A DNA stretch of 6,530 nucleotides from Terriglobia bacterium (lineage in GTDB: Bacteria > Acidobacteriota > Terriglobia > UBA7540), in contig JASHTR010000085.1 in assembly GCA_030040455.1 (NCBI GenBank), forward strand, positions 1 through 6,530, read 5' to 3'. Each line of letters starts with the position of its first letter. The stretch's first letter is position 1. Position numbers and translations under genes: made by a program. The notes below the pieces were generated by a model. That model worked only from the letters and a program-made list of their open reading frames with translations, ran no database searches and was not told the origin of the DNA. This document shows positions 1-5,277 of this stretch, one piece after another.

Positions 1-579
1 GTACTTTGGTTGCTGAGAGGTCTCCTTCGGGGCTGCGCCCGGCGTTAACAACACCAATTCAGTAAACTGGCGCCCGTTCAGTGGAAGATTCGCCGCCTCG
101 ATGGATCCAATAACCTGACCTATTGTTCCACTTGCTGTTTTGAGCGCAGCGGGGCTCGCAATCACACGAACTTGCTGTCTTGTGGCTCCAACCCGCAACC
201 CGAAATCCGCCTCGCGGTCTTGGTTGACCAGCAACCCCACCCCGGCTTCGACAATCGTCGCAAAACCAGTCTTGGTAACCGTGAAATCATAACGCCCCGG
301 CGCCAACTGAGTGATCGTATAGAAGCCCTTCGCACTCGTTAATACCTCTCGCAGTGCGCCAGTAGTCTCATTCTTTACCTCTACGTGGGCGCCAGGAATC
401 GCTGCCCCTGTGGGGTCACTCACAGTCCCGTGGAAGCTCCCAAACGTAGCCTCCTGCGCGTATCCGTTGTGAGCCAACCCAGGGCTGAAAAGCAACACTA
501 TCGCTACAGCGAGACTTGCTAATATTCGTCCGGCAATTGCAGAGCCTACAACCGCACACTTCTTGTTAGTTGCGTTCAT
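1..579 (-). CDS. TonB-dependent-receptor-like outer membrane protein with carboxypeptidase-regulatory-like domain (N-terminal part, truncated by window edge)
   Basis: Reading minus from ATG at 579 gives an uninterrupted 193-residue frame that leaves the window at base 1. Residues 1-41 form a signal peptide: basic start (NKK), hydrophobic stretch around 19-36, likely cleavage after GYA (41). Residues about 47-125 have the pattern of a CarboxypepD_reg-like beta-sandwich (GTVSDPTGAAIPGAHVEV, then GFYTITQLAPGRYDFTV). Residues 157-181 carry the plug-like signature IEAANLPLNGRQF followed by LVLLTPG. This order is typical of the very large (about 1000-residue) Oar-like TonB-dependent outer-membrane transporters of Acidobacteriota, which import substrates, often glycans, across the outer membrane. 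The beta-barrel would lie beyond the left edge. A strong Shine-Dalgarno AGGAAGG (584-590) sits four bases before the ATG and supports the start. It is divergent from the LacI regulator. The substrate cannot be read from this part. Confidence 0.88.
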   Translation of the reverse strand, partial: MNATNKKCAVVGSAIAGRILASLAVAIVLLFSPGLAHNGYAQEATFGSFHGTVSDPTGAAIPGAHVEVKNETTGALREVLTSAKGFYTITQLAPGRYDFTVTKTGFATIVEAGVGLLVNQDREADFGLRVGATRQQVRVIASPAALKTASGTIGQVIGSIEAANLPLNGRQFTELVLLTPGAAPKETSQQPKY

Positions 580-1140
580 GGCACCTTCCTTCGAATCAAT
601 TTCATTTGTTTTCATCCTCAGGTCCAAGTAGCCTAAGAAAATCGCTGCTGTATGTCACGGTCTACGGCAGCGCAACTACCCCCGGTCTGCCTTTCCCGCT
701 CCCCGAGTTATGGTTCGGTGCTAGCCCAAAGTTCCGGTTGAGATCGGGTGCTGGGTTCAAGTCGTGCACTCCCCACGATCTGTCTGCATGTCGAACAAGC
801 ACTCCACCAATTGACCGTCTTGCCGGTTAACTATGTGTTTGTGGTTCCGCGAGCACACCATACGGCCCGTGACAGTTTCCGAAACGACATCATCGTGCAG
901 CGAAGTGAAGCCACCCTTAGCTAGGGAGCGTAGACTCCGGCCCACGATGCCCTGTAGAAAGACCTCAGAATTGCCTGCGTTTTGAGATCATGTCACCCCA
1001 CTCCCATTTCGAACTCGACAACTTAGGCTGGATGGCTTCCGGCTGCCCGCTGTGGTTCACGCCTTGAATGTTTCAAACGATCTACTCCGGACCCCGCACA
1101 TTTAACATCACACAAACTATTGTTAGAAGGTATCACCTAA

Positions 1141-1170
1141 TCTATATCTTCCTTTCCTGTCCCAGGTCAA
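1141..1170 (-). promoter_or_regulatory. Candidate sigma70-type promoter directed toward the receptor gene
   Basis: On the minus strand TTGACC (1165-1170, 5 of 6 matches to the -35 consensus) is followed after 18 bases by TATAGA (1141-1146, 4 of 6 matches to the -10 consensus). It is the best pairing I found in this region by eye. Transcription would start near 1134, giving a leader of about 550 bases before the receptor ATG at 579, which is long. The 17-bp palindrome lies just upstream of the -35. Assignment is by inspection only. Confidence 0.4.
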
Positions 1171-1182
1171 GAGATAATTATT

Positions 1183-1199
1183 TCGATTTATTAAATCGA
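1183..1199. promoter_or_regulatory. 17-bp palindrome, candidate regulator binding site
   Basis: TCGATTTA-T-TAAATCGA is an inverted repeat with perfect 8-bp arms around one central base. It lies in the AT-rich patch upstream of the candidate receptor promoter, with its centre 24 bp from the -35 hexamer midpoint. Both arms are too AT-rich and uninterrupted to look like a typical intrinsic terminator, and no T-run follows. A dimeric DNA-binding protein site is the natural reading. Classical LacI-family operators have a central CpG, which this one lacks, so the binder may be another regulator. Confidence 0.45.
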
Positions 1200-1206
1200 C
1201 GAAATA

Positions 1207-1220
1207 GGTCAAATCTGACC
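1207..1220. promoter_or_regulatory. GGTCA-N4-TGACC inverted repeat, candidate operator
   Basis: The arms GGTCA (1207-1211) and TGACC (1216-1220) pair perfectly around AATC. The first arm belongs to AGGTCAA (1206-1212), which repeats directly at 1164-1170. The two copies are 42 bp apart, close to four helical turns, and flank the 17-bp palindrome. The 1164-1170 copy doubles as the proposed -35 box. Function is inferred from arrangement only. Confidence 0.3.
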
Positions 1221-1415
1221 GCAGCGAGTATTGAATTATTTCAGCGGCTGTGCTGTCATGTGAAGGGACGGCGGATGTCGAAGGCGAATGGAGAAGTGCA
1301 AGTGCGGAGAATTCGATCCAAGGAGATAAAGAGGATGATTTAGCGTACTGGTTTGCTGCTGTCAGAATCTAGCCATCCTCATGGATAGTGAGCTGCGGGA
1401 AAGGCGGGTAGGCGG

Positions 1416-1431
1416 CGCATAACGTTTCGCG
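1416..1431. promoter_or_regulatory. Candidate LacI-family operator upstream of the regulator gene
   Basis: CGCATAACGTTTCGCG is a 16-bp imperfect palindrome (6 of 8 positions symmetric) centred on a CpG inside AACGTT. LacI/GalR-family operators typically are imperfect palindromes with a central CG step. It lies 78 bp before the regulator's ATG, where it could serve autoregulation. A single occurrence of this kind can arise by chance. Confidence 0.25.
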
Positions 1432-1508
1432 AGTAGGCTTCGCGTGAATGGGCCGGCACACCAGTCAGAAGCTGCAATCACCCTGCGGTTCCAAAGTGTG
1501 GAGAACGC

Positions 1509-2588
1509 ATGGTCACCATCAAGGAAGTTGCCCAGAAAACGGGTTTTTCAACTGCAACGGTTTCAATGGTACTGAACAACTCGCGACTGGCTCGAAACAT
1601 GTCGCAGGAAACCAGAAGCCACATTAAACGTATTGCTCGGGAGCTTGGGTACACTCCGAACCATTTCGCGCGGTCCTTGCGCAGCATGCGAAGCCGAGCC
1701 ATCGGGGTGATTGCTCGAGATATAACAGACCCCTATTGTGCCCAGATTTTCAGAGGGATAGAGAGTTTCATCCGGCGCCGTGGATATGTTCCGATTCTCA
1801 CTGATACGCAGTGCGATGGTGGTCAATTCGAGCACCTCATTGAGATCCTGCTAGAGAGGCGAGTGGATGGCCTCATCACGCTTGGAAGCTCTCTGTCATT
1901 AGACACCACTGTCCTTGAAGGATTTGTGCGAGGTAGAGTCCCTGCGGTAATGATTGGACGGGAATGCAATTCGCAGACGATCAGCACCATTGCGGTTGAC
2001 AATGAGTCTGGAGCACGACTCGGCATCGAGCATCTCATCGCCCTAGGGCATCGCAACATCGCTTTCATCAAAGGTCCAAAGGACCTTACAGATGCCACTC
2101 GACGATGGAGCGGGGTTTGCTCCTTAGCTCAAGAGACGCGCTTGGCTCTGGATAGAAACCTCATCATTCAGCTTTCAGAGCCGGCTTCGACCTGTGAGGG
2201 TGGCTATCGTGCGACTCAAGCCCTCCTTGCTCGTAAGCGCCTATTCACCGCCATCATGGCTTTCGACGACATGACTGCCTGCGGCGCCATTCGCGCCCTC
2301 AGCGCTGCGGGTTTGGGGGTGCCAGGCGATTGTTCTGTAATCGGATTTGACGATGTTGCGCTCGCGGCATCTTATAATCCCACACTGAGCACGATCCGTC
2401 AGCCACTGGAGAAGATGGGTTTCATCGGGGCGGAAATTCTCTTGAAGTTGATAAAAACCCCGCTTGCGAAACAAGCCTCCAGGCCGGTACTCCGAAGCGT
2501 CAAACCGGCGCTTGTCATAAGGGAATCGACAGCTTCCCCCGGAAACCCGACAGGCAAGCCACGGCGCGGAGTCTTTGACAAGGGTTGA
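1509..2588 (+). CDS. LacI/GalR-family transcriptional regulator
   Basis: 359 residues with the complete family architecture. The N-terminal helix-turn-helix (about 2-25, TIKEVAQKTGFSTATVSMVLNN) and hinge helix (about 50-60, with Leu57 at the minor-groove-inserting position) precede a periplasmic-binding-protein-like effector domain. Landmarks in that domain are IARDITDPY (68-76), VDGLITLG (119-126), AVDNESGARLGIEHLIALGHRNIAFI (162-187, shown as a region), MAFDDMTACGAIRAL (250-264) and VIGFDDVALA (277-286). Arg198/Arg199 lie where family members contact a sugar effector. The start is supported by GGAG at 1500-1503, five bases before ATG. The protein ends with an unusual basic, Gly/Pro-rich tail of about 17 residues after the last conserved strand. 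It is divergent from the receptor, so a local uptake system is the likely target. The ligand is unknown; most family members sense sugars or nucleosides. Confidence 0.95.
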   Translation: MVTIKEVAQKTGFSTATVSMVLNNSRLARNMSQETRSHIKRIARELGYTPNHFARSLRSMRSRAIGVIARDITDPYCAQIFRGIESFIRRRGYVPILTDTQCDGGQFEHLIEILLERRVDGLITLGSSLSLDTTVLEGFVRGRVPAVMIGRECNSQTISTIAVDNESGARLGIEHLIALGHRNIAFIKGPKDLTDATRRWSGVCSLAQETRLALDRNLIIQLSEPASTCEGGYRATQALLARKRLFTAIMAFDDMTACGAIRALSAAGLGVPGDCSVIGFDDVALAASYNPTLSTIRQPLEKMGFIGAEILLKLIKTPLAKQASRPVLRSVKPALVIRESTASPGNPTGKPRRGVFDKG

Positions 2589-2664
2589 ATCGGCAAAACA
2601 GATCCGAGGCCGTGACTCCCTTCAAGCAGAGCCATTGCCGGAGGGTAAAACCCTGCCCTTCGCC

Positions 2665-3954
2665 CTACTTTCCCACTTCCCCGAATGAACGATCCAGCAG
2701 TTGCGCGGCCTCGTCAACGTCGCTTTTGGTTACGTTGAGTGGGGGGGCGATCCGCAGCACGTTCCCGTAAAGGCCGCCTTTGCCAATCAGCAACCCGTTG
2801 CGCTTCGCGCGCTCCATCACCTGGTTTGTCTCCATCGGAGCGGGTTCCTTGGTCTTCAGGTCCTTCACCAATTCGACGCCTTGCATCAGACCCATTCCGC
2901 GCACGTCGCCGATGAGCGCGTGCTTTTGCTTTAATTCTTCGAGTTTTGCCCGCAAGTGCTGGCCCACGTCGTGAGCGTTCTTCAGCAGCTTCTCTTCCTC
3001 AATCACTTCGATGGTGGCGCGCGCGGCAACACTAGTGACCGGATTGCCGCCGAAGGTTGAAATCGTCATGCCCTGGAAGGCGTCGGCGATTTCCGGGGCA
3101 GCCACGGTCGCGCCCACGGGCGCGCCGTTCGCCATGCCCTTGGCGAGAGTCATGATATCCGGCTCAACCTCCCAGTGCTCGATGCCAAACCATTTTTTCC
3201 CCGTGCGCCCAAAGCCGGTCTGCACTTCATCGGCGATGAACGCGCCGCCGTATTTCTTGACGATGGTGAAAACAATCTTGAAATACTCCTGTGGCGGCGT
3301 GATGAAACCGCCCACGCCCTGGATCGGCTCGGCGAGAAAGGCAGCGATGCGGCCCGAGGTTGAGGTCTGGATCGCGTTTTCCACATCCTGCGCGCACTTC
3401 ACTTCGCAACCGGGGTAGGTCAAACCCAGGGGGCAGCGATAACAATAAGGGTTGACGGCGTGCACGACACCCACGCCGATCACGCCGCCGCGCCGCCATG
3501 GCGCGTGCGCCGTGAGCGATTTGGCAAGCAGCGAGTGGCCGCTGTAGCCGTGGCGCAGCGCAACCACTTCGAAGCTGCCCGTGGCCATGCGCGCCAGCAT
3601 CACCGCGACCTCGTTGGCCTCGGTGCCACTGTTGGTGAAAAAGCTCTTCTGAAGACGCCCCGGGGCAATCTCGGCCAGCTTCTCCGCCAGCGCCACCATT
3701 TGCTCGTTCGGATAAATCGTTGAAGCGTGCTGGAGGCGGTCCACCTGCGCCTTGATCTTGCCCGTTACCTTCGGATGGCAATGGCCGACGTTGATGGTGA
3801 GGATGCCGCCGAAGAAATCAAGATAGCGGCGCCCTTCGAGATCCCACAGGTATTTTCCTTCGCCCCGGTCAGCAACCAGAGGCTCCGCATAATAGTTGAC
3901 GACACACGGGAAAATGTAGTCCTTTTGCTTTTGAAGAACCTCGCTGCGGTTCAC
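2665..3954 (-). CDS. Class III PLP-dependent aminotransferase, AGXT2-like (alanine-glyoxylate aminotransferase type)
   Basis: Using the GTG at 3954 the protein has 429 residues, normal for the family. NSGTEA (108-113) is the PLP-phosphate-binding motif, ADEVQTGFGRTG (241-252) contains the PLP-ring aspartate Asp242, and LAKGMANGAP (270-279) carries the Schiff-base lysine Lys272. The N-terminal pattern (YYAEPLV, then YLWDLEGRRYLDFFGGILT) and the cysteine-bearing insertion resemble AGXT2, which moves an amino group from alanine or a similar donor to glyoxylate, giving glycine. GTG is preferred because GAGG (3960-3963) precedes it by five bases and because family members start about ten residues before the YIFP-like motif. 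An in-frame TTG at 4047 would add 31 low-similarity residues and overlap the upstream gene. Four cysteines (171, 174, 183, 187) form a CxxC-x8-CxxxC cluster. It lies downstream of the dehydrogenase, probably co-transcribed. Related class III activities (beta-alanine, 4-aminobutyrate, ornithine) cannot be excluded. Confidence 0.88.
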   Translation of the reverse strand: MNRSEVLQKQKDYIFPCVVNYYAEPLVADRGEGKYLWDLEGRRYLDFFGGILTINVGHCHPKVTGKIKAQVDRLQHASTIYPNEQMVALAEKLAEIAPGRLQKSFFTNSGTEANEVAVMLARMATGSFEVVALRHGYSGHSLLAKSLTAHAPWRRGGVIGVGVVHAVNPYCYRCPLGLTYPGCEVKCAQDVENAIQTSTSGRIAAFLAEPIQGVGGFITPPQEYFKIVFTIVKKYGGAFIADEVQTGFGRTGKKWFGIEHWEVEPDIMTLAKGMANGAPVGATVAAPEIADAFQGMTISTFGGNPVTSVAARATIEVIEEEKLLKNAHDVGQHLRAKLEELKQKHALIGDVRGMGLMQGVELVKDLKTKEPAPMETNQVMERAKRNGLLIGKGGLYGNVLRIAPPLNVTKSDVDEAAQLLDRSFGEVGK

Positions 3955-4027
3955 GTTATCCTCGCACGATGGAAAATCCGATTCTAACACCAGTCGCAGG
4001 CGCAATCCGTCCGCGGAGGGCTCGCCG

Positions 4028-5023
4028 TCAGCTTCGGTCCGGGCCAAACACCTCAGGGTTCAGGATGTTGGGCGGACGTCCGCCATCGAGCGCCGCCAGA
4101 AGGTTTCGAGCGGCGACCATCGCCATGCGGGTCCGGCATTCTTCTGTGCCACTTCCAATGTGAGGCAGGAGCACCACGTTCTCGAGCGGGAGAAGTCCGG
4201 GATGTGGCCTCGGCTCGCGCTCGAAAACGTCGAGACCCGCGCCCGCCAGCCGCCCGGCTTTGAGCGCTTGAACCAGAGCTTCCTCGTCCACCACGCGGCC
4301 GCGAGCTGTGTTGATGAGAAAAGCGGAAGGTTTCATCAAGCTGATTTCTCGCGCCGTAATCATGCGCTCGGTCTGAGGCGTGAGGGGCACGTGCAGGCTG
4401 ACAAAATCCGACTCTCGAAGGAGCGTCTCCCTCGTCGCGTATTCCGCCCCGAGCCCTCTTTCCACGCTTTCCGCGACACGCTGAAGATTCGAATAGAGGA
4501 TGCGCATGGAAAAGCCGTGAGCGCGGCGCGCCACCGCCTGCCCAATGTTTCCCATACCGATAATTCCCAGCGTTTTGCCGTAGACATCAGCCCCCCATAG
4601 TGTGTTCCATCGCCATCGAGTCCACTGGCCTTCGCGCATAAAGCGGTCCGCCTCCACCACGCGGCGGGCAACGGCCAGAATCAAGGCAAAGGCCAGGTCG
4701 GCGGTGGTTTCCTCGAGCGACCCGCGGCTATTCGAAATCGGGATGCGGCGCGCCGTGCACGCCGGCAAGTCGACGTTGTCGTAACCAACGCTCATCAGGG
4801 CAATCGCACGCAGCTTTTTCGCCTCTTCGAGCAATTCCGCGGTTACCGGCACGCCGATCAGTACCAGCCCTTCAATCTCCCTCTCGTGGCAAATCTGCGC
4901 CAGCTCGCTGGAGGGCATGATGCCCTCCCCGTCATAGTTTTGAACCTCGCAGCGGGCGCGCAGAAAATCCAGCACGCTCGGGTTGACGGGAGCGGTCACA
5001 AAAACCCTGGGTTTTGAAGTCAT
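4028..5023 (-). CDS. D-2-hydroxyacid dehydrogenase, glyoxylate/hydroxypyruvate reductase type (GhrB/GyaR-like)
   Basis: 331 residues, the usual length. It has the split D-isomer-specific dehydrogenase fold. The substrate-domain loop SVGYDNVDL (78-86) is typical of glyoxylate reductases rather than of SerA. The Rossmann motif is GMGNIG (156-161). The catalytic triad is Arg241 (NTARGRVVDEEAL), Glu270 (LDVFEREP) and His288 (LPHIGSGT). The end of the second Rossmann strand reads ILYSNLQR (175-182), with no acidic residue and with Arg182, suggesting NADP(H) preference. Predicted reactions are glyoxylate to glycolate and hydroxypyruvate to D-glycerate in the cytoplasm. ATG at 5023 is preceded by AAAGGA (5029-5034) at five bases. 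The stop lies 73 bases before the aminotransferase GTG on the same strand, so the two probably form an operon and share glyoxylate as substrate. Other D-2-hydroxyacids remain possible. Confidence 0.9.
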   Translation of the reverse strand: MTSKPRVFVTAPVNPSVLDFLRARCEVQNYDGEGIMPSSELAQICHEREIEGLVLIGVPVTAELLEEAKKLRAIALMSVGYDNVDLPACTARRIPISNSRGSLEETTADLAFALILAVARRVVEADRFMREGQWTRWRWNTLWGADVYGKTLGIIGMGNIGQAVARRAHGFSMRILYSNLQRVAESVERGLGAEYATRETLLRESDFVSLHVPLTPQTERMITAREISLMKPSAFLINTARGRVVDEEALVQALKAGRLAGAGLDVFEREPRPHPGLLPLENVVLLPHIGSGTEECRTRMAMVAARNLLAALDGGRPPNILNPEVFGPDRS

Positions 5024-5072
5024 AATGTTCCTTTCGGTTGGTGAGAGATTGGATCACTTAAAGGTAGTCGAA

Positions 5073-5100
5073 TTTATCAGAAGCTACCCATCACGTGCAA
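5073..5100 (-). promoter_or_regulatory. Candidate promoter of the dehydrogenase-aminotransferase operon
   Basis: On the minus strand TTGCAC (5095-5100) is followed after 16 bases by GATAAA (5073-5078, 4 of 6 matches to the -10 consensus). This would give a leader of roughly 45 bases before the ATG at 5023, a comfortable distance. The -35 match is weak (3 of 6). Confidence 0.3.
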
Positions 5101-5142
5101 TCTTTTGGAAGGGCGGCGCGGCGCAGTCCTGCGGCCGCAACT

Positions 5143-5182
5143 GAATTCCCGGCGTCGCCATTCCCGCGAAAACGGGGAATTC
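5143..5182. repeat. REP/dRS3-like palindromic element with two alternative pairings
   Basis: ATTCCC (5160-5165) and GGGAAT (5175-5180) flank GCGAAAACG, closely resembling the dispersed palindrome ATTCCCGCGAAAGCGGGAAT known from many bacterial genomes and the Neisseria dRS3 pattern (ATTCCC-N8-GGGAAT), here with one extra spacer base. The same right arm, extended to GGGAATTC (5175-5182), is also a perfect 8-bp complement of GAATTCCC (5143-5150), so an outer and an inner hairpin compete. It lies 95 bases before the aldolase ATG. Only one copy is in the window, so dispersal cannot be shown. Confidence 0.5.
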
Positions 5183-5277
5183 AAATTACGATCTTGCGAT
5201 GCAGGGCTTAGAGCCGTCAGCGAACGTCGCCATGTTAAGATGAATGTGAGAACATTGGCAACATGGGAGGCTGATGA

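Larger units (their letters stand above)
580..1508. other. 929-bp gene-free divergent intergenic region between receptor and LacI regulator
   Basis: No frame here has both a plausible start with ribosome binding site and a recognisable protein. The largest, a plus-strand frame at 1068-1343 of 91 codons and a minus-strand frame at 757-945 of 62 codons, resemble nothing I know. The part from about 1120 to 1240 is clearly AT-richer than the flanking genes and holds the clustered palindromes and the promoter listed separately. The rest (580-1060 and 1260-1500) is of average composition, with only scattered short inverted repeats, for example at 875-885 and 1064-1076. It probably contains both divergent promoters and long leaders. 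It could also contain a decayed gene, but I found no recognisable remnant. Confidence 0.6.

Noticed and set aside
749..819. tRNA-like string on the minus strand (TCAATTGGTGGAGTGCTTG, then GACATGCA and TCGTGGG, resembling D-arm, anticodon and variable regions of a tRNA)
   Set aside because: The D-stem has a mismatch, the anticodon stem does not pair in a standard 5+7+5 arrangement, no T-loop GTTCRA follows in place, and no 3' acceptor complement or CCA is present. At best it is a very decayed tRNA remnant; chance is more likely.
811..830. Imperfect inverted repeat TTGACCG-N6-CGGTTAA
   Set aside because: It has one mismatch in seven, a non-symmetric spacer and no promoter alignment. It is too weak to call an operator.
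757..945. 62-codon minus-strand frame in the receptor leader
   Set aside because: It has a GTG start without a good ribosome binding site and no recognisable domain. A leader peptide cannot be excluded, but nothing supports it.
1231..1259. TTGAAT-17-TGTCAT as a promoter for the LacI-family gene
   Set aside because: Only 4 of 6 matches in each box and a leader of about 245 bases; similar matches are expected by chance in a region of this size.
1068..1343. 91-codon plus-strand frame in the long intergenic region
   Set aside because: It contains the regulatory palindromes, has no ribosome binding site at its ATG, and its translation resembles no family I know.
2642..2654. AGGGT-AAA-ACCCT hairpin in the convergent gap between the LacI regulator and the aminotransferase
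   Set aside because: It has a five-base stem with a three-base loop and no T-run on either side, so it does not qualify as an intrinsic terminator by inspection.
3011..3781. Several open frames of 60-184 codons overlapping the aminotransferase on both strands
   Set aside because: All lie inside the conserved class III aminotransferase and have biased low-complexity translations typical of shadow frames.
5130..5139. Perfect 10-bp palindrome TGCGGCCGCA, which recurs at 5589-5598 inside the aldolase gene
   Set aside because: The second copy is within conserved coding sequence and such GC-rich palindromes are expected by chance in this composition.
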